Numbered from the stretch's first letter, positions 17,032-26,112 are shown. The stretch is DNA of 64,000 bases from Paenibacillus herberti (GCF_002233675.1 NZ_NMUQ01000002.1:614078-678077); one strand, 5' to 3'. Notes: generated by a model from the letters alone, not told the origin. A program made the numbers and translations.

Positions 17032-18123
17032 TTAGTTCTTCGGCGGGTCCATGAGCAGCTCGAAGGGCAATGTGCCCAGCGCCACTCCATTGACCAGCAC
17101 AGTCAGGCTGTGCATGCCGGGATAATAGCGACGAGTCGTAATCGGCTTAATCGCATGGGAGCGCGTCACGGAAGTAACTCCATGCGGATAAATGCGCTGG
17201 GATAACTTGAATCTTTTGCCGGCCAGCGTGCCATTCGCCTTGACGAAGCCAATCTCATACTCCAAACGAAGTGACACCGGCTCCCCTTCATTAAAAAGCT
17301 CAAAAGTGAACTCCAACCGCTTTCCGAATGTAACGATCGGGGTCAAAATAGCGAGCTCCCGCACCGAAGTCCCGGCGGCAGGAGCATAACCAAAAAGCTC
17401 CATCGCCCGTGGATGAGCCTGCTTTAATAATGTTCGGCAGCCATGCCGCAAAATCCAATCCGTACGGCTGTCGCGGCCATAGTTCCGCTCCGCCAGCTCC
17501 AGCACACGCTCTGGATGATCTTTGGCAATATCATTGAGATTGTTGGCGACGCTGCGACGGACGTACTCACTCTCGTCTTGCAGCATCGGCTCCAACAGCT
17601 CCAGCACGGGGGCTGGGTCCCGGACAAATACCGGCAGCCGCTGCCCCCAGGGCAGGCGAGGCCTGCAACCTTCGCTGGCCAAACGCCGGATGTGCTCATC
17701 CGAGTCTCTGGACCAGTCCAGTATACGCTTCATGACCGCCACCGGATCGCGCTCGATATAAGAACGCACGGCAAATTCCGACGTCGAGCTGCGAGTCAAT
17801 CTGGTCAATGCCTCCAAGGACAGCTCTGGCTCCTTTGCGCCGAATAGCTCTATATAATCTGGAAAAAAGATATATTCCACGCCCCGGAACCGCTCTGCCG
17901 CCCCACAAACGAGCGAAACAGCCTCCCGGTAGTCCTCTGGCAGCATCCGGCCGAGAGCGCGCGTGACGAGACGCATCCTTTCTTTGAAGGAGGCCTCCTC
18001 CCAGGGCTCTTGCTGCACTATCGCCAAGAAAACGTCGGGGTCGAAACGATTGTCCAGCCCATGAAAGGCCTGACCGACCTTCAAAAGCATTTCTTCATGA
18101 TACAAATTTCGCAACGGCTCCAT
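17032..18123 (-). CDS. AlkC/AlkD-type DNA alkylation repair protein (HEAT-repeat)
   Basis: 363 residues. The central part has HEAT-like repeats (EHIRRLASEG.RPRLPWGQRL, then DESEYVRRSVANNLNDIAKDHPERVLELA), the signature of the AlkC/AlkD alkylpurine DNA glycosylases. The C-terminal ~90 residues form a beta-rich domain, as in AlkC relatives. It would remove N3- or N7-alkylated purines. The ATG at 18123 is preceded by AGGAGGAGC; an upstream TTG is unsupported. It lies 35 bases after the UDG-like gene on the same strand, so both form a base-excision-repair operon. Confidence 0.85.
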   Translation of the reverse strand: MEPLRNLYHEEMLLKVGQAFHGLDNRFDPDVFLAIVQQEPWEEASFKERMRLVTRALGRMLPEDYREAVSLVCGAAERFRGVEYIFFPDYIELFGAKEPELSLEALTRLTRSSTSEFAVRSYIERDPVAVMKRILDWSRDSDEHIRRLASEGCRPRLPWGQRLPVFVRDPAPVLELLEPMLQDESEYVRRSVANNLNDIAKDHPERVLELAERNYGRDSRTDWILRHGCRTLLKQAHPRAMELFGYAPAAGTSVRELAILTPIVTFGKRLEFTFELFNEGEPVSLRLEYEIGFVKANGTLAGKRFKLSQRIYPHGVTSVTRSHAIKPITTRRYYPGMHSLTVLVNGVALGTLPFELLMDPPKN

Positions 18124-18158
18124 ATATGCTTGCTCCTCCTGCAATTAACAGTACTCAA

Positions 18159-19196
18159 TTAATTCTCTAGCGATTCCATGAAACGTTCCAGCCGCTCCTT
18201 CAGCTCCGGGAAAGCTTCGCGGAACTGGGCATGGCGATGCCCATTCGCTCCTGATGGATGGGGAAAACCCCACAACACCTGTTCCTCCTGCAGTTGTCCT
18301 CGCTCCTGGAGCGCTCGAAGAACTTCCTCTACCGCCTTGCCTAACGGTACAAGCAGCGGTGGTTGCTCCAGCTGCTGGAGCTCATCCGTCATATGACGGA
18401 CGGCTGTCTCCAATAGGAACGGATTGCGGGATATAGGCGGCTGATGGCCGCTATAATTCGCTCCGTCCCGGAACACCGGGCAGGGCAGCACCGATGTCGT
18501 ATGGATCATGGGATGATCCAGAAGATCTTCGGGTAGCATAGGCGATAGTGACGGAGTGATTGCCTGTGCAGGGAAAGGCTTGTCGGAGGCTTGCCCTGAT
18601 TTCTCCTGGTATGGCTCTTGATACGGTTCTTGGTACGGCTCCTGGTATGGCTCTTGATACGGTTCTTGGTACGGTTCTTGGTGTGACTCTTGGCATGCCT
18701 CTCGATGTGGCTCACTGTATGGTTCTTGAGCGGCATGCCTTGTTTGATGTTTCGGTTCAACAGTTTGGCGGAGTAGCTCCGGGAGGCCAAGCTGTCGCAG
18801 CATATCCAGCAAACCCGTACGCATCGATCCCGCGAAGCGAGCCTGCCGTTTGGATTCCCAGCAGGCTGCTTCCGGCGTGCAGCCGGAAGCCAGTGCTTGC
18901 TTCAGCACGCGCAAGGATATCTCCATCTGCTGCCAACCCGGCGTCAGCCCCGCAATGACAAGGCGCGCTCTACCGCCGCCCAGCTCATTATGCGGAGCGT
19001 AGTACATTTCCAGGGAGCCCGACCGCTCTATCAACAGTGGAGGCGCCAGAAGCTCTTCCTGGCTGTACTTTGTCCGTTCCGGCAAGTTCGCCATATAAGC
19101 TGCTGCCTCCGCGAACCGTTCCGGATGGCGAATGTCCGCCAGCTCGGCGGCGCTGAAGCCGCGCCTACGTACATCCTCCCTCACGCGCTTCTCCAC
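18159..19196 (-). CDS. Uracil-DNA-glycosylase-superfamily-like protein with EPYQ tetrapeptide repeats
   Basis: About 345 residues. Superfamily-like motifs are LVIAGLTPGWQQ (about 80-93), LPCPVFRDGANYSGHQPP, LLVPLGKAVEEVL and GFPHPSGANGHR near the C-terminus. The last resembles the His-Pro-Ser-Gly-Ala-Asn DNA-binding loop of UDGs. A hydrophilic insert (about 165-215) contains six tandem EPYQ units. The GTG at 19196 has GGGGAG six bases upstream; the GTG at 19205 is too close to it. Co-transcription with the AlkC-like gene supports a role in DNA repair. The catalytic activity is inferred. Confidence 0.75.
   Translation of the reverse strand: MEKRVREDVRRRGFSAAELADIRHPERFAEAAAYMANLPERTKYSQEELLAPPLLIERSGSLEMYYAPHNELGGGRARLVIAGLTPGWQQMEISLRVLKQALASGCTPEAACWESKRQARFAGSMRTGLLDMLRQLGLPELLRQTVEPKHQTRHAAQEPYSEPHREACQESHQEPYQEPYQEPYQEPYQEPYQEPYQEKSGQASDKPFPAQAITPSLSPMLPEDLLDHPMIHTTSVLPCPVFRDGANYSGHQPPISRNPFLLETAVRHMTDELQQLEQPPLLVPLGKAVEEVLRALQERGQLQEEQVLWGFPHPSGANGHRHAQFREAFPELKERLERFMESLEN
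18603..18674 (-). repeat. Six 12-bp tandem repeats encoding EPYQ
   Basis: Six 12-bp units occupy 72 bases. Units 1-3 and 4-6 are identical 36-bp blocks, so the array grew by duplication of a three-unit block. All unit changes keep the EPYQ reading. Confidence 0.9.
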
Positions 19197-19330
19197 ACGC
19201 CCCACTCCCCGCTCAGCTTTATCCCACCAGTATAACCTGAATTACTGACAACAGTCTGTCAGCAATTCGTTATAAGATCTCTCGGTTTCGTTAGGCTCGT
19301 GTTGTCCTCATCGGCAACAATAAAACGACA

Positions 19331-19380
19331 AAAAAAAGTGCCCCGTAAGTCACGACTCTCATGACTTACGGGGCACCTTT
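19331..19380 (-). terminator. Intrinsic terminator downstream of the HD-GYP gene
   Basis: GTGCCCCGTAAGTCA (19338-19352) pairs with 19362-19376. On the minus strand the stem runs into seven T residues. It lies well beyond the HD-GYP stop (19554), leaving room for the small ORF 19418-19588. Confidence 0.85.
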
Positions 19381-19417
19381 GCATTGCCAAGGGCAACCGA
19401 CAGATTCCTTCAGCCGA

Positions 19418-19588
19418 TCACGTCGGCTTGAAATGCATGACGGCTTCGCCAGCAATCATGCTTGGGCAGCCGACCGATGGAGCTACCTTGAGCTGCGTCG
19501 GCTTCAGCATTAACCGCGACCGTTCCAGCTGCAGCGTGGCCTCTTCTCCAACCTCAAGAGCTCTTGCTGCGCTCTCCCGGAGCTGCAT
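19418..19588 (-). CDS. Small ORF overlapping the 3' end of the HD-GYP gene in another frame
   Basis: An ATG at 19588 opens 56 codons (MQLRESAARALEVGEEATLQ..., ending GEAVMHFKPT) in the +1 frame relative to the HD-GYP gene, overlapping it by 35 bases. The frame is open further upstream to about 19630 and reads like protein, and it fills the whole space up to the terminator. A GGAGGAG lies 15 bases upstream. Either it is a coupled small gene, or the HD-GYP protein has lost its true C-terminus through a one-base shift. Confidence 0.4.
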   Translation of the reverse strand: MQLRESAARALEVGEEATLQLERSRLMLKPTQLKVAPSVGCPSMIAGEAVMHFKPT

Positions 19589-21152
19589 CAGCGCCGGGCT
19601 CCGCTCCTCCGACAGCAGTATCGCTGCCGCTGTCGCGCTTAGTCAGCAGCGTCACCTGGCCTGGATGCTCCAGCCCGCCCATCGCCCGGATGAACGTCCG
19701 GGCATATTTAGGGTCCCACTGCGTGCCGCAACCTTCGTCCAGTATGGCCAGCGCCCGGGCGGCTGGCATACCTTTCCGGTAAGGACGATCTGAGGTCATC
19801 GCGTCATAGGCGTCTGCAACGGCAATGATGCGGCCCATAAGCGGAATCTCTTCCCCGGCTAGGCCATCGGGATAACCTTTGCCGTCATAACGCTCGTGAT
19901 GGGAGCGCACGCCTGGCAGGAACGCCGCCATCGCCTCCTGTGGTTCGATCTGGCGCAGGATGTTCTCGCCCATGACGGTATGCAGCTTGATTTGGTCGAA
20001 CTCCTCATCGGTCAGCTTGCCCTCCTTGAGCAGCACGTTGTCTCGGACGCCGATTTTGCCGATATCATGGAGCAGTGCGGTCTTGTTGAGCACATCCAGC
20101 TCAGAGATCGCCAGACCCTCCACTCGCCCAATCATAAGCGCGTAAGCCGCCACCCGCTGAGAGTGGCCTGCCGTATAAGGGTCCCTCGCATCCAGCGCAG
20201 CCGCCAGTGTGGAGAAATAACTTTGCAACAACTGCTCGTTCATTCGCTCCCGTTCGCCAAGCCCGTGAACCATATGATTGAAGCCGTCCACAAGACGGGA
20301 AAATTCATCCGAATATAGATCGGGAACGGTAACCGACAGATTGCCCTTGCGCACAAGCTTCATCATCCCGTACAGTTCCTCGATCGGCTGCTTGACGTTC
20401 CGCCCGAGAAGCCATGCGGCATAAGAAGCGAAGCCCAGACTGACAATGAGCACGAGTCCGCTCCATGCCCAGTAACCGGTGCTAGAGTCCCCTTTTGCCG
20501 TTAGGCGCACCTGCGTAGATAACACGAACAGCAAAACTGGGAGAGCGCCGATGACAAAAATACTCAGTTGAAACTTAAATGGGATGGCAACCAGCACTTT
20601 GCCCTTAAGTGATAGCTCGCTGTGCGCTAACGGGTCCCCATAGGACTTGATCGTCATCAGCAGAGGGCGGATCGCCTGAGCCGTCAGGAAATATTCAATT
20701 ACCGCATGAAGGCTGGCGATCAAAATAGAAGCAAAAACCGCGATGGCCAGTTGGCCATTCGGGATTTCGATCCATCCCAGCTGTCTGCTGGTAAGAGTAA
20801 GTGCAACTGCCGGAAGTACAAACCCGAGCATATGAGGGCCCAAAGTCCGCCGGACAGCAAGCCCGGGCAATCGATGGGTCCGGAAGTAAGCTTTTCTAAT
20901 TGTAGCGTTATCCCGTTCTGTCATCTGGAAAAGCCGATGTATTGGCTCTAGATGCCGGCGGAACGTTATGCCTTCCACAACAAGCATGCAGCACACCGAT
21001 AACAACAAAATCAGCAAAATAACAGTAGGCTGGCCTGGATGGAGCTCCAGGCTCATTCCAATGATGGCGCCGCCTACCCCAACAACAGCAAGAGCTGAGC
21101 CAGCTATATAATTGCGCAGCAATTGATAGATAAAGAAACGATATGTAGGCAT
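19554..21152 (-). CDS. Membrane-bound HD-GYP cyclic-di-GMP phosphodiesterase
   Basis: 532 residues. Six or so membrane helices (about 15-35, 43-60, 108-122, 134-155, 195-212 and 229-248) are followed by a HAMP-like segment (250-300). The HD-GYP domain has LLHDIGKIG (H362, D363) and HHERYDGKGYPDG (418-430), the full signature of the cyclic-di-GMP-degrading class. The Ala/Gly/Ser-rich tail after residue ~500 looks disordered and may be out of frame (see 19418-19588). With the truncated GGDEF gene at 6.8 kb it shows that the organism uses cyclic-di-GMP signalling. AGGGGT precedes the ATG. Confidence 0.92.
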   Translation of the reverse strand: MPTYRFFIYQLLRNYIAGSALAVVGVGGAIIGMSLELHPGQPTVILLILLLSVCCMLVVEGITFRRHLEPIHRLFQMTERDNATIRKAYFRTHRLPGLAVRRTLGPHMLGFVLPAVALTLTSRQLGWIEIPNGQLAIAVFASILIASLHAVIEYFLTAQAIRPLLMTIKSYGDPLAHSELSLKGKVLVAIPFKFQLSIFVIGALPVLLFVLSTQVRLTAKGDSSTGYWAWSGLVLIVSLGFASYAAWLLGRNVKQPIEELYGMMKLVRKGNLSVTVPDLYSDEFSRLVDGFNHMVHGLGERERMNEQLLQSYFSTLAAALDARDPYTAGHSQRVAAYALMIGRVEGLAISELDVLNKTALLHDIGKIGVRDNVLLKEGKLTDEEFDQIKLHTVMGENILRQIEPQEAMAAFLPGVRSHHERYDGKGYPDGLAGEEIPLMGRIIAVADAYDAMTSDRPYRKGMPAARALAILDEGCGTQWDPKYARTFIRAMGGLEHPGQVTLLTKRDSGSDTAVGGAEPGADAAPGERSKSS

Positions 21153-21258
21153 ATTACCCCTATTCGTACTTTTTCCTTTATTTATCGCCTTTCATGAAGA
21201 TTTTTGTTAGATTTTGCCGAAAAAAATATATATTTGTCGAATTATATTGCATAATTAA

Positions 21259-22164
21259 TCAATTTTTAAGCAGCTGATGCATCGCATTCCAGCGAGGACG
21301 CTTCTGCTCACGCCATACATCCCGGTAAGTAGCCAGCTCAATGCCGGCATCCCGCAGTGCGTAGCGGAAATCTCCGTCCTGCAGCAACCGATGCTCCCAA
21401 GTTCGCTTTTCCCAAGATGGAATAATTCGCCCCATTTCCTCGTCTTGAACCGCTGGATGAACATACGTTTCGGTAATTCCCTCCGGCAACTCGTAGAGCT
21501 TGTTGATCATCATCGTTTTGAAGGAACTATACGTCTCTCCCGGCTCGACATGATAGGGATGACTAACCAGATAATCTGGCAGGGGCACTCTAAGCAGATC
21601 AGCCAACGCCACAACTTTGTTTAGAATCTTGTCTGCGTTCGGGACGGAGGCGAGAAAGGCATCCTTCTCCCAAATACGCCGAAACAGCCGGAAGGGCAGT
21701 CGGCGCCTTGAACATTGCCAGAGCACAAGCGGCAAATAACTGCGTCCCGTCGCCAGTCCATACAGGCTACCCATATGGTTGTCGGCATGCGTAATGCTGA
21801 TCCCAGCCTCGCGGATCGCTTTGAACTGGGCGTTCATCTCTCTTTTTACGTCCGCGGCAAGGGCGCTGCGCTCGAAAGCTTCAATGTCAGGATGCAGGAA
21901 ACCGTCGCTGTCCTGTAGCGACGCTGCACCAGTGAGCGCTCCCCAGCGCCAATCGGGGAATTCACTTGTAAAGGTTAAATGAGCTCCTATGCTGACTTTG
22001 CCCCCTTGGCGGCGGCACCACTCGGCTGCTTCCCGGAAAGCTGGTGCAGGCGCCATGATCGTCGCGGAGCTGGCGAGACCTTCTTCCAACAAGCCGAAGA
22101 TCGCCTCATTGGCCGCACGGCATTGCCCAAAATCGTCACAGTTGAGAATCAGTCTTTTTGTCAT
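21259..22164 (-). CDS. ChbG/YdjC-family carbohydrate deacetylase
   Basis: 301 residues from the ATG at 22164, which follows AAGGAGAGGGAGC. LILNCDDFGQ (residues 5-14) contains the metal-binding Asp pair. SIGAHLTF and THADNHMGSLYG supply the His ligands of the ChbG/HpnK-like deacetylases. The family removes acetyl groups from chitooligosaccharides or related N-acetylated sugars. The start lies inside the 3' end of the symporter gene (29-base overlap), so uptake and deacetylation are translationally coupled. Confidence 0.88.
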   Translation of the reverse strand: MTKRLILNCDDFGQCRAANEAIFGLLEEGLASSATIMAPAPAFREAAEWCRRQGGKVSIGAHLTFTSEFPDWRWGALTGAASLQDSDGFLHPDIEAFERSALAADVKREMNAQFKAIREAGISITHADNHMGSLYGLATGRSYLPLVLWQCSRRRLPFRLFRRIWEKDAFLASVPNADKILNKVVALADLLRVPLPDYLVSHPYHVEPGETYSSFKTMMINKLYELPEGITETYVHPAVQDEEMGRIIPSWEKRTWEHRLLQDGDFRYALRDAGIELATYRDVWREQKRPRWNAMHQLLKN

Positions 22165-23458
22165 CTGCTCCCTCTCCTTCCTCCCGATACATAAAGGATA
22201 TGGCAACCGATACCGCCAGCAGACCGACCGGCACCAAGCTAATCAGCCAGCGGAAGGCAAGCTCCGGATTCGGACCCGGGTCGATGCCGCTGGAATAACC
22301 GAGCAGCATGCCGACAATCCAGAAAGCCAGCGCCGAGATCAGTCCGCTCGAACGGGTGACAAAACCGCCAACAGCAGTGTACACGCCCTCGCGCCTGCGC
22401 CCGGTTTTCTCTGCGTCCTGGTCGATAATTCGCCCGTTCAGCACAGCTGGCGTAACGAGGAACCCTGCGAGACCGAAACCGACGACGATGCCGGCCACGA
22501 TACCACCGCCGAGTCCTTCGGCGAACCAGAGCGGTACGGCGCTGATGCCATAAACGACAAGCGCGAGCCGCCAGCTGCGCAAGCCGCCGAGGCGTCTTGC
22601 AATGAGGTACCAGACCGCGACGAGCGGAATGACCGGCACAAAAATAGAGGCAAGCAGCAAGGAAACTTGGCCTTCGGGAATACCTAGAGCATATTTGGCA
22701 TAAAACGGAATCATGGAGCTGAGCAAGCCGTTCACGGTTTGAGCGAAGGAATTGGCGAGATGGAAAATCCAAAAGTTGCGGTTGCGAAGCGTTTCACGGA
22801 ATGCCGCGATGAAGGGCAGCGGCGGCTGGCTGCGCGCTTCAGGAGGCTCCTGAAGATGGCGGAGGAATGCCAGCATGCAGAGGAGAAACAAAGCTGCATA
22901 GGCATAGGACATGCCGCCGAAGCCTAAATTTTTGAACAGGATTGGCGTCACGGCTGTGCCGATGAGAATGGCGAGCATCTGAAAGCCTTGCTGAATGGCA
23001 GAGGCTTTGGCCCGCTTATCCGCACCGCTGTAAAGCTCAGGCAGCAGCGCCCCATAGTTGACCCAAATAACGGAGGAGGCGGTTTCGAACAGGATGAGCG
23101 ATGCCAAGAACCAATAGAACAGCTCCATCCCGTCTGTCGCAGCGGTGGCGGCTACAGATTCCGGTACAGAGAACAGCAGGATGAATACAGCGGCGAATGC
23201 CGGCAACGCCCCATACAACCACGGCTTGCGGCGGCCGAAACGCGTGCGCGTGCGGTCGGACCAATAGCCGAGCAATGGCTGATTGACGGCGTCCCAGATG
23301 AGGTAAATACTACGGGCAAGCGTAGCCATTCCGATGCCAAGGCCAAGCTTGTCCACATAATAGTAGCTGTAAAAGGATAAAAAAGCCTGGCTAGGAACCA
23401 TCATGGCAAACATGCCCAGCCCGTACATCCAGCTGGAATTGATTCGTTTCGACGGCAT
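22136..23458 (-). CDS. GPH-family (glycoside-pentoside-hexuronide) cation symporter, MFS type
   Basis: 440 residues with about twelve membrane helices. The family signature is WDAVNQPLLGYWSDRTRTRFGRRKPW (cation/sugar region between helices 2 and 3). The partner is a ChbG-type deacetylase whose start overlaps this gene, so the substrate is probably an N-acetylated oligosaccharide or its product. The ATG at 23458 (MPSKRINSSWMYGLGM) starts at the first helix as usual; an upstream TTG 12 codons earlier is possible. It is divergent from katA across a 365-base region. Confidence 0.88.
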   Translation of the reverse strand: MPSKRINSSWMYGLGMFAMMVPSQAFLSFYSYYYVDKLGLGIGMATLARSIYLIWDAVNQPLLGYWSDRTRTRFGRRKPWLYGALPAFAAVFILLFSVPESVAATAATDGMELFYWFLASLILFETASSVIWVNYGALLPELYSGADKRAKASAIQQGFQMLAILIGTAVTPILFKNLGFGGMSYAYAALFLLCMLAFLRHLQEPPEARSQPPLPFIAAFRETLRNRNFWIFHLANSFAQTVNGLLSSMIPFYAKYALGIPEGQVSLLLASIFVPVIPLVAVWYLIARRLGGLRSWRLALVVYGISAVPLWFAEGLGGGIVAGIVVGFGLAGFLVTPAVLNGRIIDQDAEKTGRRREGVYTAVGGFVTRSSGLISALAFWIVGMLLGYSSGIDPGPNPELAFRWLISLVPVGLLAVSVAISFMYREEGEGADDKKTDSQL

Positions 23459-23687
23459 GGCGCTCTTCCCCGCTTTCTCATTCCGGCAGCCCAAAGGGCG
23501 CTCGGCGCGAACAGCTTCAGGTGCTTAGAAGCACTTTGTTCCGAGAAACTACTATTGGCATTGGCTGGCTCATGTGCGCATTGGCAAGCTCGTATTGCAT
23601 TCGGCACCTGGACATACGATTTATTCTTACATTTTCTTCTAAAAACATCTTCCGCAGCGCAGCGTTTTTTCCTGCTTTAGTTCTAAT

Positions 23688-23702
23688 TTATAATTATTAT
23701 AA
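23688..23702. promoter_or_regulatory. Perfect PerR box upstream of the catalase gene
   Basis: TTATAATTATTATAA matches the 15-bp PerR consensus TTATAAT-N-ATTATAA at every position. It ends eight bases before the katA -35 element. PerR is the Fur-family peroxide sensor that represses catalase in Bacillus. It may also affect the divergent symporter operon. Confidence 0.85.
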
Positions 23703-23709
23703 ATAACTA

Positions 23710-23738
23710 TTGACTACAAAGTAATGAGATTGTACAGT
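23710..23738 (+). promoter_or_regulatory. katA promoter, sigma-A type
   Basis: TTGACT (23710-23715), a 17-base spacer and TACAGT (23733-23738), directly downstream of the PerR box and about 85 bases ahead of the start codon. Confidence 0.6.
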
Positions 23739-23823
23739 AGTATCAACTCTCAGCTGTCTATCAGATTGATTCAGACGCATTCATTCATGGATACCGGATA
23801 ACCGGGGAAAGGGGAATTATTTC

Positions 23824-25284
23824 ATGAACCGACTGACGACGAACCAAGGGGTCCCAATTGGGGACAACCAGAGCTCCAGAACGGCAGGCCAGAACGGCCC
23901 TACTCTACTGGAGGATTATCAGCTGCTCGAAAAGCTCGCGCACTTCGACCGCGAGCGGGTACCGGAACGTGTTGTCCATGCACGCGGCGCAGGCGCACAT
24001 GGCGTCTTTAAAACAGCGGCGAGCATGAAGCGCTGGACGAAAGCGGCTTTCCTGCAGGAAGCGGGACTTGAGACTAGCGTATTCGTCCGCTTCAGCACCG
24101 TTATTCACGGCCAGCATTCTCCTGAGACGCTGCGCGATCCCCGGGGTTTTGCGGTCAAATTTTACACCACAGAGGGCAATTACGATTTCGTCGGCAACAA
24201 TCTTCCGGTATTCTTCATCCGCGATGCGATGAAATTCCCTGACATGGTGCACTCGCTCAAGCCAGATCCGAGCACAAACATCCAGCATCCCGATCGCTAC
24301 TGGGACTTCATGTCGCTGTCGCCGGAATCGACGAATATGCTGCTACATCTGTTCTCCGACGAGGGAATTCCGGCGAACTACCGCGAGATGCGCGGCTCCA
24401 GTGTGCATGCATATAAGTGGGTCAATGCACATGGAAACCGCGTTTATACGAAGCTGCGCTGGGTTCCTAAGCAGGGTATCCGCACTTTGACTGGGGAACA
24501 AGCTTCAGCAATTCAGGCCAATGATTTCAATCACGCGACTCGCGATTTGCAAGAGGCAATCAAGCGGGGCGACTTCCCGGAATGGGATCTGTATGTACAG
24601 ATTCTCGATCCGGCTGATCTCGACTCCTTCGACTTCGATCCGCTGGATGCGACGAAGGACTGGTTCGAGGAAGACATTCCTTATGTGCATGTCGGCACAA
24701 TGCAGCTGAACCGCAATCCTGACAATGTGTTTGCCGATACGGAGCAGGTCGGTTTCAATCCCGGTGTTGTTGTGCCTGGCATCGAGCCGTCGGAGGATAA
24801 GCTGCTGCAAGGTCGTCTGTTCTCCTACTCCGACACGCAGCGCTACCGCATCGGTACGAATTACTTGCAGTTGCCGATCAACTGCCCGTTCGCCAATGTG
24901 AGCAACAACCAGCGTGACGGAGCGATGTCGCAACAATCGAGCAGAGGTTCCGTCAACTACGAGCCGACCCGCCACTCGGACGCGCCGAAGGAAGATCCCG
25001 CCTATGCGGAGACGCCAGATCCTTTGGCAGCGAATGCAGCGTCAGGACGCCAGCGTATCGCTAAGACCAATGACTTCGGCCAAGCGGGCCAAGTATGGCG
25101 TCGTTACTCCGAATCAGAGCAGGCAGCTGTCATTCTCAACCTGGCAGGGGATCTATCGGCGGTAGAATCGAGCACGCAGCTGCGCGCCGTCTGCAACTTC
25201 TACCGTGCGGATGCCGAGCTTGGCCAGCGTCTGTCGACAGCTTTGGGCATTGATTTGGCTCCTTATCTGAAGCATCTGGCTTAA
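23824..25284 (+). CDS. katA: Haem catalase (small-subunit, KatA type)
   Basis: 486 residues, normal for a clade-3 small-subunit catalase. Catalytic H52 lies in RVVHARGAGAHG, the distal Asn in FVGNNLPVFFIRD (N125/N126), and the proximal haem-ligand Y335 in RLFSYSDTQRYRIG. It disproportionates hydrogen peroxide in the cytoplasm. Control by PerR is predicted from the perfect box at 23688-23702. It is monocistronic, with a strong terminator at 25342-25391. Confidence 0.97.
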   Translation: MNRLTTNQGVPIGDNQSSRTAGQNGPTLLEDYQLLEKLAHFDRERVPERVVHARGAGAHGVFKTAASMKRWTKAAFLQEAGLETSVFVRFSTVIHGQHSPETLRDPRGFAVKFYTTEGNYDFVGNNLPVFFIRDAMKFPDMVHSLKPDPSTNIQHPDRYWDFMSLSPESTNMLLHLFSDEGIPANYREMRGSSVHAYKWVNAHGNRVYTKLRWVPKQGIRTLTGEQASAIQANDFNHATRDLQEAIKRGDFPEWDLYVQILDPADLDSFDFDPLDATKDWFEEDIPYVHVGTMQLNRNPDNVFADTEQVGFNPGVVVPGIEPSEDKLLQGRLFSYSDTQRYRIGTNYLQLPINCPFANVSNNQRDGAMSQQSSRGSVNYEPTRHSDAPKEDPAYAETPDPLAANAASGRQRIAKTNDFGQAGQVWRRYSESEQAAVILNLAGDLSAVESSTQLRAVCNFYRADAELGQRLSTALGIDLAPYLKHLA

Positions 25285-25341
25285 AAAAGCTTTCTAATCT
25301 GACTGGCGGCTGCCACCCAGCCTGCCGAGCGTTATCATACG

Positions 25342-25391
25342 ACCACCGAGCAAGCCGCTCCTCCCTGGAGCGGCTTGCTCGGTGGTTTTTT
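25342..25391. terminator. Strong terminator after katA
   Basis: A 19-bp perfect stem (25342-25360 with 25368-25386, core GAGCAAGCCGCTC) with a 7-base loop followed by TTTTTT. Confidence 0.92.
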
Positions 25392-25491
25392 ATTTTTTTT
25401 GAAACCTGGAACGCCCCTAGCTCGTATATAGAAGAAGCTATGTCCGTATGCGGACGCCCCTGTGAGATGCGAGAGGAAGGTGCTTGCTTTA

Positions 25492-26109
25492 ATGGAAGCT
25501 TGGATTACCGAAATGATGGACAAGTTCGGCTATGCCGGAGTGTTTTTCCTGATTGCGCTCGAAAATCTGTTCCCGCCGATTCCATCCGAGGTCATCCTAA
25601 CCTTTGGAGGCTTCATGACGACTCAGACCAGCATGACGCTGATCGGTGTCATCATCTTCGCCACGCTTGGCTCTGTCGTCGGAGCTGTCTTGCTGTACGG
25701 CCTGGGTGCTTGGCTGAATGCGGACCGCCTGGAGCGAATCGTACTGCGCTGGGGCCATATTCTCCGGCTTAAGCCGGAAGATGTGCGCAAGACGGATGCC
25801 TGGTTCGACCGCTACGGCCCGTGGGCCGTGCTGCTGTGTCGCCTCGTGCCGCTTGTACGCAGCCTTATTTCCATCCCAGCCGGAATGTCCGGTATGAACT
25901 TCCCGCTGTTCCTGCTGCTGACGACGATCGGCTCGCTGATCTGGAATAGCGTGTTAGTGAGCGTTGGTGCTACGGTCGGTGCTTCTTGGGAGACGATCGT
26001 TGGATACATGGACGTGTACTCCAATATCGTGTACGCACTGCTCGCCATCGGCGTCCTCGGCGGTGCCTTCTGGTTCTTCCGCAGCCGCAACAAGCCTAAG
26101 AGCCGCTAA
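25492..26109 (+). CDS. DedA-family membrane protein
   Basis: 205 residues. The DedA/SNARE-associated (VTT) signature is visible as FFLIALENLFPPIPSEVIL (about 20-38) and CRLVPLVRSLISIPAGMSGM (about 121-140), with about five membrane helices. DedA proteins are implicated in flipping undecaprenyl phosphate or phospholipids. The ATG at 25492 (MEAWITEMMDKFGYAGVF) fits the usual family start; an in-frame ATG ten codons earlier has no clear site. The short basic tail NKPKSR is cytoplasmic. Confidence 0.88.
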   Translation: MEAWITEMMDKFGYAGVFFLIALENLFPPIPSEVILTFGGFMTTQTSMTLIGVIIFATLGSVVGAVLLYGLGAWLNADRLERIVLRWGHILRLKPEDVRKTDAWFDRYGPWAVLLCRLVPLVRSLISIPAGMSGMNFPLFLLLTTIGSLIWNSVLVSVGATVGASWETIVGYMDVYSNIVYALLAIGVLGGAFWFFRSRNKPKSR

Positions 26110-26112
26110 AAC

